DNA of 64,000 nucleotides from Strongylocentrotus purpuratus (Eukaryota > Echinodermata > Echinoidea > Camarodonta > Strongylocentrotidae): assembly GCF_000002235.5 (NCBI RefSeq), contig NW_022145605.1:372001-436000 (forward strand). Reading direction: 5' to 3'. Both the position numbers and the translations under genes were made by a program. Shown here one piece after another: positions 22,881 to 34,329 of this stretch (positions are counted from its first letter, which is position 1; each line of letters begins with the position of its first letter). The notes under the pieces are model-generated. The model worked only from the letters and a program-made list of their open reading frames with translations, ran no database searches and had not been told where the DNA came from.

Positions 22881-23699
22881 TTATCAAAAAGGTTTCTTTG
22901 TGTGCTCCTTTTTCGTCCTATGTTTTCTAATTGCCCCTATCGACCCTTGCTACACGCCTGCTTTAAAGGGAAAATGAAACAATCATGATTGTGATAGCAC
23001 ACAGTAATTAGGTAAAAAGAAAAGAAAGAAAACAATCTATTACACCAACTATGGATAAATCAAGGCCGGGAGCGTCATATCATAGTTTTGTGTTATCAGG
23101 CGAGGGCCGGGGCGTAGCGACCAAGCGAGATTTTGCAATGTTGAATGCTGAAATTATGCATTCTAGAAAATCCCAATATGTACGTTCTTTCCGCTATATT
23201 TCTTTCTAGCTATATTTCTAAATTTCCTGGGGTACGAGTCCCCCCTATTCACATACAAGCACAAGCGAGTTGGTATGAGCTGAATCCAAATGAAGGGCAA
23301 AATAAGAGTTGTGAAGCGGCACTACCGTTAATTAAAATTTTTACTGTATATGGCTTCTATTTAAAAGACATCCAACATATTGTGCACTTTTCAAATTTCT
23401 CACTAAAGTGATGACTTTTGTAGCGCAGGGGCTCTTTTTAACGTTTAACTTTGAATCCGCAGCTCGAGATTTTATGCGGCCGGCCCGGCCCCCTCTATTC
23501 AATAACGTTTCCCAAGCCATCTGGAATGACCCCAAATCTCCCGATTACAGTTTTTCCCTTATTCGTCATTACTGTCACTTAGCGCCATTTCCTTGTCTTT
23601 CCCTCTTTCTCACCCGACTTTTCTCCCGCCCCCCCCCCCCCCCCCCCCCCCAGTTGTATGTTCCCTCTCTTTGAAAGCACCCCTGTATCTCCGGTGTGT

Positions 23700-24060
23700 A
23701 AAGTCAGTAAGGGCCGGTGTGACCGCGTAGAATGTAACCCGCACCGATCGTCCGACTATTAGAGATCGATCGAGAGCGGACGATCGGTGCGGATTTTATC
23801 CGCGCAGAATGTCCGTGTCGGACATTCCGTGCGCGCCTCAAATGTCTGACGGACAATCTGTGCTGAAGAGGTCTCGCACCAATAGTCCTCCTGCCGCACC
23901 GAATGTCCGTACTCTAGTCCACACGTATACATAGTCAAAACAAACAGGGATGTACTCTCATATCCCTGATACAAGTATAATTATACTTAATGAATGAAAC
24001 GACTAGATAACCCATATTCAGCTTAACCAGCTAGCTAGGGATGAAACTACAGGCAGTGGC
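23700..24060. repeat. Dispersed repeat related to 34123-34320 and 38100-38245
   Basis: It begins GGGCCGGTGTGACCGC, has the short inverted pair CGCACCGATCGTCCG and CGGACGATCGGTGCG, and then a block (GCGCCTCAAATGTCTGACGG to GGGATGA) that recurs nearly unchanged at 34123-34320. The end motif GCGGTCACACCGG appears inverted at about 38218, so these are probably parts of one TIR-bearing DNA element family. Confidence 0.5.
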
Positions 24061-24480
24061 GGATCTAGTAGGGGGATGGGGGGGGGGGGGAGGTGCAAAT
24101 TGTTAAAATTTCGAGGGCCCCAAAAAAAAGGTGCTCAATACCCCCCCCCCCCCCCCCAAGATCGCGGAAAAAGGCCTTTGCCTCTGCCCCCCCCCCCCAG
24201 ACCAACCCCCCCCCCCCCCCCTTTCTCGCCCAAAAAAAAAAGAGAGAAAGGAAGGGAAAGAGGAGAGCTAAAATGGAACACAAAAGAGGTAGAAAAAAGA
24301 AAAGGGTGAAAAGAAGCAGAGATCAGTTGCGATTAATCCCATCAACATCGTGTGGATCGGGGGAGGGGGCGAAAGGCCCCTGCCTCCCTCACCAAACTTA
24401 AATGAGAGAGGGTGAGAGAAGTATGGGGGGGGGGGGGAGAGGAAGAAGAAAGGTAGGGGAGATCAGTTACAATTTTTCTT
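24060..24480 (+). repeat. Purine/C-tract repeat module, copy 1
   Basis: It begins at GTGGCGGATCTAG and contains G-, C- and A-runs, then AGAGGAGAGCTAAAATGGAA and GAGATCAGTTGCGATTAATC. It is nearly the same as part of the array at 34900-35270. Confidence 0.6.
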
Positions 24481-24481
24481 T

Positions 24482-24640
24482 AAAGCAAAAAAGCCAGATA
24501 TTAAAAGTTAATCATTTTTTCCAATTTAGGTGTGACAAAATAATTATTGTTGGTGTTGTTGATTGTTGATGTATGGGAAAGGGTTCCAATGGGGTTCCAA
24601 TGCACAATATGTCAATGTATTTGAAATTATGCTAGCCAAA
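24482..24640 (+). repeat. Short copy (C) of the duplicated segment
   Basis: GCCAGATATTAAAAGTTAAT through GGGTTCCAATGCACAATATG matches the start of copy A (25361) with few changes, then diverges. Confidence 0.75.
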
Positions 24641-24739
24641 TATTGGTACGTAATGGTGACACCGGCAGTGGCGAAATGAGCAAAAACGTTTGGGGGGGGG
24701 GTAGAAAAAAAACCCGCACCACCCACTTTTTATGCAGGC

Positions 24740-25180
24740 CTCGCTGAACGTTTCTCTAAGTAGGTTGGGGGAGTGGTATTTACGATAAGGCAGAGCGTAG
24801 CGTTTATTGGCGTAGGGTCTAGGGCCTTTAACCCTCTGAACTACAACTTGTTGGCGGCAAAACTGATATCCCGCTTCTTTTCTTTTCTTCTTCCGTTTTT
24901 ACCTCCCTTTATCTCTTCTTTTCCTTTTTCTTTCCCTTTTCATCATTCTCTCTTATTTTGTAATGGGGAGGGGGGGGGGTGAAAGCTGGGATCCTAGACC
25001 CTTTCGGCCCTTGATCTGCTTCTTCCCCCCTTTTTTTTTCCCTTCTTCTTCCTCTTCCTCTTCTTTCTTTCCCTTTCTCTCCTCTTTCCCTTTCCCTTCT
25101 TTTCCTTCTCTCTCTCTCTTTTTTTTTTGCGGGGGGGGGGGGGGGCAAGGCCCTCCCGGCGCCCTGGATCCGCGTCTGCC
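24740..25180 (-). repeat. Pyrimidine-rich module (inverted relative to 24060-24480)
   Basis: Runs of TTC/CTT and G-tracts, ending GGATCCGCGTCTGCC, the complement of the GGCGGATCC motif that opens the purine modules. Long open frames here are low-complexity artefacts. Confidence 0.55.
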
Positions 25181-25277
25181 TTTAGGGAGTATAGCTGCGC
25201 CTGCCGTCAGCTAGCTGAAAGTGTTAACAACTAAAAGCACAGTGTTAAATACTAAAAGTGAACCAGGTAATCGTAGT

Positions 25278-25350
25278 GAGGCAAAGTGGTCTCGTGGATA
25301 AGCAACCGCCTAGTAAGTGGAAGGTATCGGGTTCGATCCCCAGCTAGTGT
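25278..25350 (+). repeat. tRNA-like (SINE head) sequence 1
   Basis: TGGTCTCGTGGATAAGCAAC resembles an A box and TCGGGTTCGATCCCCAGC a B box, spaced as in a tRNA. The acceptor ends do not pair and the T-stem has mismatches. It is therefore a tRNA-derived repeat head and not a functional tRNA. Confidence 0.5.
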
Positions 25351-25360
25351 ATTTTGTTTT

Positions 25361-26220
25361 AAAGCCCAAAAGCCAGATATTAAAAGTTAATCATTTTTCC
25401 AATTTTGGTGTGATAAAATAATTATTGTTGGTGTTGTTGATTGTTGATGTATGGGAAAGGGTTCCAATGCACAATATGTCAATGGATTCCTCAAAAAAAC
25501 TTGAAAAAGGGCCTATGGTGAAGGGGGAGCAGCTGAGTGTAGGAAAAAGCTGTTAGGGAGCCCCTTTGGGGGGTCTTTTTATTTTTTTATTTTTTTGGGG
25601 GGGGGTCTTTTTATTTTATTTTTCTTGGAGGTCGTCAGCTAGCTGGCGGTCGTCAGCGTAGCCGGTGGCCGGTAGCGTTAGCCCCAAAGCCATGTCCAAT
25701 TTTTAAACTACATTCAAGAGTCCCTTATTGCCAGGTTAAACAAGTTTTTTTACATTTTCAGTACTACTTACATCCATTTATTCAATCTGTACACTCCCAT
25801 GCTATCCTTTTCCAGTCTGTAAACAACTTTACAACATGAATTCAATGATGGGCAAGGTTTTACTCCTCATATGAAAGCGCCCAAACTTCGCGAGGTGAAA
25901 CAAAGGGTCTTTCAATTCAAGTCTATTCAAGCCCAATATGGGCTAACAACTGGCCTGCATACCCGAGCAGAATCATTTTGTGCTCGACAAAGACACACAG
26001 CCTTGGGTAAAGAGGTCCATTATTATTATTTTTTTTAGTTATATTTTTTCATTGACAGTATACTATTAAATATCAGTAATATTGGATGCTCTGTTTCAAA
26101 TACAGTCCAGATTGCCGAGCAATGAATTATCTCATGCTTCTTGTCCTTAAACCATATCTAACTGGTTTTTAAAACGGTATCATTTTAATTTCCATTTCCC
26201 AGCATTATTTTGAACTGTCC
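25361..26220 (+). repeat. Duplicated segment, copy A (uninterrupted)
   Basis: About 860 bp matches copy B (27331-27997 plus 30362-30597) almost base for base, apart from poly-T/G length and a GGCGGTCGTCAG repeat that is longer in B. It shows the empty site TTTTGTGCTCGACAAAG where copy B carries a LINE. Confidence 0.85.
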
Positions 26221-26865
26221 CGAAATCGCTTTCCTTTTTTTAAATGAGACTACAGCCCCATTCTATCCTTTTTCTATTGGGATATTTAAAGTGCGTGTCC
26301 TCCATGCAGACAAGGAGAAAGACTTTCTCAGTACCTTTATGGACAATACATCAACATAATGCGGTCATTGTTGCAATGTCATGAATGCTATTATTACCTC
26401 TTATGTAATCCTCGCAATTGACAAAAATATTCCGTCAATGAAGGGAGGGTCGGGTTTTTTTCTTCAATTCATTAATTGATGCTGCAGGTGCAAGCTATTG
26501 AACACAGAATCGAATAGCCAAGCTTCCCTATTCATTTGTGCCCTGTTACAGAATTCGTAGCATATCCTAAATTGAATAGATCCGTGTTCTGTTCATTATG
26601 CTATGTCAGGGCAGTGGCCTATTGTCATATCCCTTGAAGTTTAAGTCAGCAGATTGCAAAATAAATGAAAATAACATAAAACCTCACTATTATATCAGAA
26701 ATATCAGTAACTGAAAGAAAACATTTACGGGCAATCTTGACAACATCGGACTGCAAAAATATGAATAATTATGCATCCCGAAATCGTTAAATCAGTAAAT
26801 CAACATATTAAAGTCGTTAACATGCAGAAAGTGCTATAAGACCAAGAAGTGAGCCACTTAGTAGC
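26221..26865. other. Unique-looking AT-rich DNA
   Basis: Nothing recognised. Confidence 0.4.
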
Positions 26866-26945
26866 AGTGAGGCAAAGTGGTCTTGCGGATAAGACTGATC
26901 GCTTCACAACGCAATGTATGTATGTACTCGGGTTCGACTCCCAGC
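26866..26945 (+). repeat. tRNA-like (SINE head) sequence 2
   Basis: It starts AGTGAGGCAAAGTGGTCT like head 1 and has a good B box, CGGGTTCGACTCCCAGC. The variable region has an expanded ATGTATGTATG. Confidence 0.45.
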
Positions 26946-27183
26946 TTCTTCTTTATACCTCATGTTATTTTTTTTATTTTTTTTCTTTACCCCATGATAT
27001 TGACGTGTCCATCTCCTTTTTTTAAAGGGGACACCCCCCCCCCCCCCCCACCTCCTCAACAAAGGAGAAAATAACATTTGATACTCTTTCTTTAACAAGC
27101 GACTCTCTGAATTAGTTAGAATACGTTTTTTGCTATATCTACAAAAATAAGTATCAATATGAAAAAATACATGAATATTACCA

Positions 27184-27258
27184 GTGTGACACATTAGTCT
27201 AGTGGATAGGCAAACGCCTGCCAACTGGAAGGTATCGGGTTCGACTCCAAGCTAGTGC
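27184..27258 (+). repeat. tRNA-like (SINE head) sequence 3
   Basis: TAGTCTAGTGGATAGGCAAA is an A-box region and TCGGGTTCGACTCC a B box, followed by a T-rich run as in a polymerase III terminator. Arm pairing is poor. It lies just upstream of copy B, as head 1 lies just upstream of copy A. Confidence 0.5.
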
Positions 27259-27330
27259 TTTTTTTATTTTTTTTATAAATCTTTGAAAAAGAAAAACTGA
27301 TGTTAGAACCCATTTTCATCTCGCTCATAG

Positions 27331-27997
27331 TTTGGTGTGATAAAATAATTATTGTTGGTGTTGTAGATGTATGGGAGAGGGTTCCAAACCACAATATGTC
27401 AATGGATTCCTCAAAAAAGAAACTTGAAAAAGGGCCTATGGTGAGGGGGAGCAGCTGAGTGTAGGAAAAAACTGTAATGGAGCCCCTTTTAGGGGGGGGG
27501 GTCTTTTTTTTGGGGGGGGGGGTCTTTTTTTTTGGGAGGGGGGTCTTTTTGGGGGGGTCTTTTTTTTTGGGGGGGGGGGTCTTTTTTTAGCTGGCGGTCG
27601 TCAGCTAGCTGGCGGTCGTCAGCTAGCTGGCGGTCGTACTGGCGGTCGTCAGCTAGCTGGCGGTCGTCAGCGTAGCCGGTGGCCGGTAGCGTTAGCCCCA
27701 AAGCCATGTCCAATTTTTAAACTACATTCAAGAGTCCCTTATTGCCAGGTTAAACAAGTTTTTTTACATTTTCAGTACTACTTACATCCATTTATTCAAT
27801 CTGTACACTCCCATGCTATCCTTTTCCAGTCTGTAAACAACTTTACAACATGAATTCAATGATGGGCAAGGTTTTACTCCTCATATGAAAGCGCCCAAAC
27901 TTCGCGAGGTGAAACAAAGGGTCTTTCAATTCAAGTCTATTCAAGCCCAATATGGGCTAACAACTGGCCTGCATACCCGAGCAGAATCATTTTGTGC
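27331..27997 (+). repeat. Duplicated segment, copy B, left part
   Basis: It matches copy A from its TTTGGTGTGATAAAATAATT block to TTTTGTGCT, where a LINE interrupts it. Inside, 27590-27680 is a minisatellite of about 18 bp (CTAGCTGGCGGTCGTCAG), about four to five units here against one to two in copy A. Confidence 0.85.
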
Positions 27998-28586
27998 TTC
28001 TTCTTCTTCTTCTTGATTTGTTTTTGTTTGGCAATCAGTCACAGTTGACTATTTTTGCCACACACTATTTTATGAATTATTTATATATATACATATATGT
28101 ACAATTTCATGTCATAAATGACTATTTTTAGGATTCTTTCTCCTTCCATCCTCTTTCCTTCCTCTTTTTTTCTTTTTAGACTCTATAACTTTTTTTTGAG
28201 AGAAAATTCAATAAATTAATAATTTTGGAAAGAGACGACGGCCTAGCAAGTTTTGAATAAAAAAAAAAAAAAACGCCTATAAACTAAAACTAAACGTACG
28301 TACTTGTGTTTACGCGCACGTGCGCGTTCAAATATCACCTCACGTATGCACATGTGTACTTCGCACTTACCCCCACCCTTTTCAAAATGCCATCTTACCA
28401 GTCTTTGAGGTATATTTCGCAGACTTTCGGTTTTAACCTAGGTCACTCCGGCATAGGTGAGGGGGTGCCAGCTAGCATGTGATGTTGGAGGTGATCACCG
28501 AATTGTTAGAAAAGTAAATGGTCAAATTAGTTACAAGTATTGTGGGCTTTATTGGTGCAAGAAAAAGGAAAAGAGAAGATAAGAAG

Positions 28587-28619
<33 letters not shown>

Positions 28620-30361
28620 AACAACAATTTAATTGTTTGGATACAGCCGCTTTGTTCTTAAAACGAAGCGAACTATTGCTTTTTGTTTAACTATTTCTGA
28701 AAGTTTAAGTAGTGTCATGATTTCCTGTGGATGTGATAAATCAGTTTCTACGAGTAACATAGCTCTTTCTATTATGTACTTTGGGCATTCAGTGAGAAAG
28801 TGGTTTACAGTTTCAGTACGTCCTATGCAGTTATTGCAATGGCCTGTCGAGTGTATATTCAATCTGAAGAGATCTAAGTTCAAACCTATCACTCCTATTC
28901 TTAATCTATGGAGAATACTTTCTTCAAATCTGTTCAACTTACATTCATATGGTTGATTTACTGTAGGCAGTATATGTCTAAGAGATCTATCAGAATTATT
29001 CCATCTGTCTTGCCAGAGTTTTATATACTTGCTGGTAATAATACTCTTTATTTCAGAAAAGGATAATTTATTACAAATTTCAATGTTATTTTGTAAAGCA
29101 GATTTTGCATAAAAATCTGCCATTTCATTTCCGTGTACACCACAATGGCTAGGAATCCATTCTAAGTGTATGTGTTTTCCTTGATACGATAATTTTGTAC
29201 TTAATGTAATAATTTCAGTTACAAATGTAATATCTTTTTCATCCTTTATGGCGAGCAGGGCGCTTACGGAATCACAAAAAATAACAATGCCAACATACAC
29301 ATTAATGTTCTCTAGCCAATTAAGCGCAAGGACAATTGCAGCCAATTCGGCTCTGAAAGATGAGGTGTGATCCGCCAATCGTTTGGCTTGTTGAAAGGAG
29401 AATGCTGGTACATAAAAAGAAGCAGAACTTATTCCAAAACTTGGAACCTTTGACCCATCTGTATAGATGTGTAGTTGTATTGGCCATTTGGTACTGATCA
29501 ATTCTAAACTGCGTTGACGTAAATAAGATGGGTTTTCATGTTTGTTCACTATTTCGCTTAATTCTATCGACACTTTTGGAGCATTAATTTTCCAAGGGGG
29601 GAAACTAGGTATAGTGTAAGGTTCGATAGTACAATGTTTCATTAGTTCTGTTCTGCATCCAAATGGCTTGTTATTCTTTTGGAGCTTCAAAAGTTCCATT
29701 TGCCAGCTGGGCTTAACGTTTAATATGACAGGGTGATCTCGATGCATTTCAATCTTTTGTCTGAATCTGTCCGCCAGCATCTGTCTTCTTAAGTCTAAGG
29801 GCATTTCACCTAGTTCAACTTGTAGTGAATCTAATGATGTAAGAGGAAGAGCTCCCGCACAAATTCTCAAGGCTTGATATTGAATGGAGTCAAGTGATTT
29901 CTTTATACTTTGAGCCGCACTGTCATAGGCTTCACAACCAAAATCTAATAACGATCTTATCAATGCTCTATATACCATTAGCAGGGATTTCGAGGAGCTT
30001 CCCCATGTAGTCCCAGTAAGGCACCTAAGAATGTTCAGTTTCTTTTTACATCTAAGGACTACGGCATCTATGTGCGTCTTCCATGAAAGTCTTTTGTCAA
30101 ATATAAGTCCTAGGAAATGCTTCTTTGATTGGAATAAAAGTGCGTCGTTGTTTAATTTCAGTTCTGGGTATTTTGCTTTATTGTTTTTAGTAAATAACAC
30201 TGGAAAGGATTTACTCTGTGAAAGGCGAAAGCCCCATTTAGTAAACCATTCACTCAATGTGTTCAGATAGCACTGTATTCTGTTTGAAATAATTTCTATG
30301 TTATTACCTGACATCCAGATGACACAGTCATCAGCATAAATAGATGTGGTGATTAATTCAT
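27998..30361 (-). mobile_element. 5'-truncated LINE with RT, RNase H and CCHC (I/Nimb/Ingi group)
   Basis: On the minus strand the element starts inside the RT catalytic box (IYADDCVIWM) and has a single open frame of about 577 codons, ending at 28629. RT thumb follows, then RNase H with its four acidic positions in IYTDGSK, SFRAEL, IFCDS and NEMAD, then a CX2CX8HX4C zinc motif (CNNC...H...C). An RNase H after RT is the hallmark of the I/Nimb/Ingi group of non-LTR elements. A roughly 600-bp 3' UTR (with a T-run on this strand) ends in a GAA/AAG repeat tail at the left edge. Comparison with copy A places the borders within two bases, with at most a CT target duplication. The unbroken frame implies a young insertion, truncated on arrival. 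Confidence 0.88.
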
Positions 30362-30597
30362 CTCGACAAAGACACACAGCCTTGGGTAAAGAGGTCCATT
30401 ATTATTTTTTTTTTTAGTTATATTTTTTCATTGACAGTATACTATTAAATATCAGTAATATTGGATGCTCTGTTTCAAATACAGTCCAGATTGCCGAGCA
30501 ATGAATTATCTCATGTTTCTTGTCCTTAAACCATATCTAACTGGTTTTTAAAACGGTATCATTTTAATTTCCATTTCCCAGCAATATTTTGAACCGT
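30362..30597 (+). repeat. Duplicated segment, copy B, right part
   Basis: It resumes the match to copy A at CTCGACAAAGACACACAGCC and ends near TTTTGAACCGTC, where A and B diverge. Confidence 0.85.
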
Positions 30598-31650
30598 CTT
30601 GAACTGAAGTTGTTTTCTTTTCTTATATTTCGATACCATTACGTCATCTTTCATACGCCTTCCCGGCATGCACCTCGAACATTGTATACGTTTCTGTAGA
30701 TCAATGTAATGTGCATAGATAGCAATGTACCATACTTTGAACACAAGCCACCTTCAATCTTATATAGTGTAGTTGACGCAAATTAGGCTCCGTCTCATTT
30801 CATCTCTCTCGGAGCTTCTGATACCGATCATGTCGAATTATGATGTTTGGTTATTTTGGCACATCTGCTCCTACTTCTATAATATCAAGTTTTCGTTATA
30901 TACAAGGCTTATGTTTAGGAATGTCACTAGACGTGAAAAACTAAATGGGACAGAGAGAGAGAGAGAGAGAGGGGAGGGGGCGAGTTAGAGCGCGAGAGAA
31001 TTATCACAATCTTTATTCCTAGATCGTGTAAGGGATTTCCTGACTACTTGCATATTTTGTAATGTTACTAATTTTTACATAAAGTTTTCACAATCTTTAC
31101 TCTTTACCAATATATCAGATATAATGTATTATAAAGTACCGAAATGTCATGTCATACTGGCCAAGTTATCAAGGTTGCTGGTTCCAAACAATCTTGTTCT
31201 AAACAATCGTGTGATGATCACACAAGCCCCATACCTAGTATGTTTCATTTTGAAGAACTTCAGTTAGTGTTCTCGCTCATTAATTATTAACTCCATAATA
31301 TCTCCTAGCATGATTTCATTTAAAATTGCCTAGCACCCCCTCCATTGAGCCTTAGAGTTATTAGCTCCATCTATCCCCTAGCATGATTTCATTTAAACTT
31401 GCACTAACTACATCCAGCCTAGCACCCTCTCCATCTAGCCCAGCACCCCTTCCATTGAGCCTTAGAAATATTAACTCCATTTCCTAGCTAGTTTGCCATT
31501 AATGCTAGTTTTCAAAACTAATTTATGTATAATACACCTACGTGTTACTTTCAAGTTGCCTTTGATACCAGGTAAGGAAGTAATGTTCGATAATGTCAAA
31601 GTCTTCTGCAATATTTTATCGTAAGTATTGAGATAAGACTGAGTATATGC
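30598..31650. other. Non-coding; minor repeats
   Basis: A GA run lies at 30953-30972. Around 31290-31470 the phrases CTAGCATGATTTCATTTAAA and CTAGCACCC recur, a degenerate short duplication. No gene is supported. Confidence 0.4.
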
Positions 31651-31651
31651 A

Positions 31652-31700
31652 GTGCGTCCCATAAAAAAAGAAACTGAGAATTATCAATGTTTTATCATAA
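31652..31700 (+). repeat. Transposon end CAGTGCGTCCCA, copy 1
   Basis: CAGTGCGTCCCATAAAAAAA, then GAAACTGAGAATTA, matches the start at 33292 in the same orientation, and in the opposite orientation the sequence near 61390-61425. These are probably termini of one mariner-like family (TACAGTGCGTCCC). Confidence 0.45.
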
Positions 31701-31739
31701 CTTAATCACAATTATAAACAAAGAAAATGCAATAATTTT

Positions 31740-31876
31740 TCAATAATTCATTGCATTTCACCCCGGTCCCCAACAGGAAAAATTCCTCTGTAGGGCTCTG
31801 CATTATGGTTCATGGAATGCCCACATAGAGGATACTTTTATGTTGGGGGTCGGGGCAAAATGCAATGAATTATTGA
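31740..31876. mobile_element. 137-bp fold-back element
   Basis: TCAATAATTCATTGCATTTC followed by ACCCCGGTCCCCAACA is mirrored by TGTTGGGGGTCGGGGCAAAA followed by TGCAATGAATTATTGA: arms of about 36 bp with a loop of about 65 bp. Confidence 0.7.
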
Positions 31877-32039
31877 TAATTAAATGCCTGAAACCCCTTA
31901 GCTTACTGGGAATCTGCCCTTGACCAGTGGCGGATCCAGGGGGAGCCCGGGGAAAAAAAATCATAGAATTAATGATAGATATGATTCTATTGATATATTA
32001 TAGAGGTAGAAAATCTAATGATAAGCTTGCTCTAAATAA

Positions 32040-32420
32040 TAAAATAAATGTTTTTTTCTACAGCGAGAAAGACATGTACAAAGTTCATTGGTGTATAAAC
32101 CATTGAAAAGACTGGAGCGACCATGTAAAACACACCGTTACATCAATCTCCAGAAATATTGGCATACTGTATAGAATAAAATGTTTTGTTTTTGATAGAA
32201 TATTAGTTATGCTATATAATAGTCTAATCTTACCACATATATCCTATTGTAATATTTTGTGGGCAACATCCAAGTGTGTGACTAATAATATTCTTTTGCT
32301 GCAAAAGAAATCAGTACGCTATTTTGTACCCGAGTTGGTTATCGTGACCATGCTACCCCACCTGAAATGCTTAAAGGTTGATGATATTTACTTCCTCCAA
32401 ATTTCCATATTCATGTCCCG
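32040..32420 (+). mobile_element. LINE RT C-terminal fragment
   Basis: The frame contains LYNSLILPHISYCNILWATS and LLLQKKSVRYF, the thumb-region signature of CR1/L2/Rex-type reverse transcriptases. Upstream WSDHVKHTVTSISRNIGILY continues the same domain. Both ends are lost. Confidence 0.7.
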
Positions 32421-32495
32421 GGGGTCTCAGTCATGTAGAAATACTGTAAGCATGCATGACCACAGGTCTTCCAGACACCCCGGAAACGAGGCTCT

Positions 32496-32904
32496 TTAAA
32501 GGTATAGACCAGTTTTGGAAACGCCCCCTCTCGAAAAATGAAATGGAAGCTCTTACTACCAATCATGTGAAAGAATATGTTTTTACTAATACGTGGTCAT
32601 ACAAATTTTGCCAAGAAACCGCCTACTAATTGATATATTTGGTAAATTATTTCATCTATTTGGACCTGATAGATATAGCACACGTGTCGCGCACGTGTGC
32701 GTAGTCCCATTAACATCTTTCTGTGTACAGTGCTTATAACATTACCAAGACTGGGCCAATATTTCTTATCATTTGATGATTCCTGAACCTTGGAGGACAC
32801 ACCAATACTTAGCCTATATGCTTGATGATCAACCTTTTCTGATCGATTCCACCACGCCTCTTTCATAATGCAATCGCATGACCATAACTGGTCTTTATCT
32901 TTAA
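32496..32904. mobile_element. TTAA-flanked MITE, family 2, copy 1
   Basis: TTAA at both borders; ends AAGGTATAGACCAGTTTTGG and CATAACTGGTCTTTATCTT. The body matches 58382-58752 over most of its length (AATGAAATGGAAGCTCT, AAACCGCCTACTAATT, TGATCAACCTTTTCTGATCG). No coding. Confidence 0.75.
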
Positions 32905-33290
32905 GTGATTCGCACGCTTCGGTTACTCACCACCGCCCCCAAAATAAGAATCTAGCTACGTGCCTGCAGTTAAATATATAGCTCAAGCCCGTACAAGCTT
33001 TTAAGGAGGGGGGGGGGAGGGGTTCTTATAGGGTTGCCACTTTTGAGCCAGAGGTGAGAGTGAATCATTGCGAGGGGTGTAATGAGCACTTAATTTCTTT
33101 TTCGTGAGAAAAAGTATATCCGCGAATTAGCCGGCGAAATGGCGGGGGGGGGGGTGGTGGGGGAGGTGGTGGTGAGCACTAATTTGTACGGGTGTAGCTA
33201 CGATGTTGACTAAGTTAACGAAATAAATCTTAATATATTTATGTTGTCGAGGAAAATGACCTTGTGCCCATATCGCAAGTAGGCCTACTA

Positions 33291-33480
33291 TACAGTGCGT
33301 CCCAGAAAAAACGAAACCGAGAATTAATCACAATTATAATTAATAAATGACACATATTTGTAAAGCATAGATCCTCCTCTTTCATTTGATGTAACTCATA
33401 TGATGCATATTTCACGCGCGAGTGATTAAAACAAATTGAAGAGAGGGTACCAAAAAGTCATTTGGCGGGCGTTATCTGAA
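33291..33480 (+). repeat. Transposon end CAGTGCGTCCCA, copy 2
   Basis: TACAGTGCGTCCCAGAAAAA, then ACGAAACCGAGAATTAATCA, is the better preserved terminus of the family also seen at 31652. The inner sequence has no recognisable transposase. Confidence 0.45.
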
Positions 33481-34122
33481 TTTCAAAGAGAAAATCACTT
33501 TTCTAGAAAGTTTATTTTCTGCCCTTTCATACGACACCTCAATCAGAAATAACAAAGTTCTGTTTGTTTAAATTAATGCTTGCATTTCCATAATTTGATG
33601 AAACGAATTGGTTTTTACTGGTTGCCTGCCATAGTAACGAGCAGACTCGACAAAAGACTTAACTACGTTTCGTTGACAATCAGCCATGCACAAAGAGGTC
33701 GAAAGAGCCCCCAGAAGCTTAGGGGTTTTGGGCATTAAATTTCCATCAGATTAGCATCCAGTGGACCGCCTTAGGGCCCTAGATAGGGTCCAGGGGGGGG
33801 GGGGGGCAAAGCCACCGGATGTTCAGGGGTCTTGTTATGCCGACATGTTTTGATCGAGTTATGAAATAAAATTATTTGAATTTAATTGAATTGAATGACA
33901 ATACCCATTGGAAGACTCGAATCATATCACTTCCCCAAAACGACAGAACATAACTTTAGAGTCGATTTGATATTCGCAGAGAAATTTATTTTTAATTTTT
34001 AAAGATAACCAGATAGAATGATTAAAAAAAAAAATATTGGCTGCCATCAAAGCTGAATCACGAGACACACTGAGCTTAAATGTGCTAAATATTACTTTGA
34101 TATGTATACAAAAATCATACTT
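33481..34122. other. Non-coding; remnant repeats
   Basis: 33700-33815 carries an inverted copy of the TTAGGGCCCTAG / GGGGGGGGGGCAAAGCC type of sequence also seen around 37500. Nothing else recognised. Confidence 0.35.
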
Positions 34123-34320
34123 TCCGTGCGCGTCTCAAATGTCAGACGGACAATCTGTGCGGAAGAGGTCTCGCACCAATAGTCCGCCTGCCGCACCGAA
34201 TGTCCGTACTCTAGTCCACACGTATACATATTCAATACAAGTATAATTATACTTAATGAATGAAACGACTGGATAACCCATATTCAGCTTTGCCAGCTAG
34301 CTAGGGATGACACTACAGGT
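34123..34320. repeat. Second copy of the 23820-24060 repeat
   Basis: TTTCCGTGCGCGTCTCAAAT through the AGCTAGCTAGGGATGACACT block matches 23820-24060 with few changes. It is again followed by a CGGATCC-type start of a purine module, so the two repeats travel together. Confidence 0.7.
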
Positions 34321-34329
34321 CTTCCCGGC

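Noticed and set aside
25278-27258. Three possible tRNA genes
   Set aside because: A and B boxes are recognisable, but acceptor and T stems do not pair and they flank repeats. They are better read as SINE heads.
27489-27713. Minus-strand frame with DDRQLADDRQ repeats
   Set aside because: It is a translation of the 18-bp minisatellite and adjoining G-runs, not a protein.
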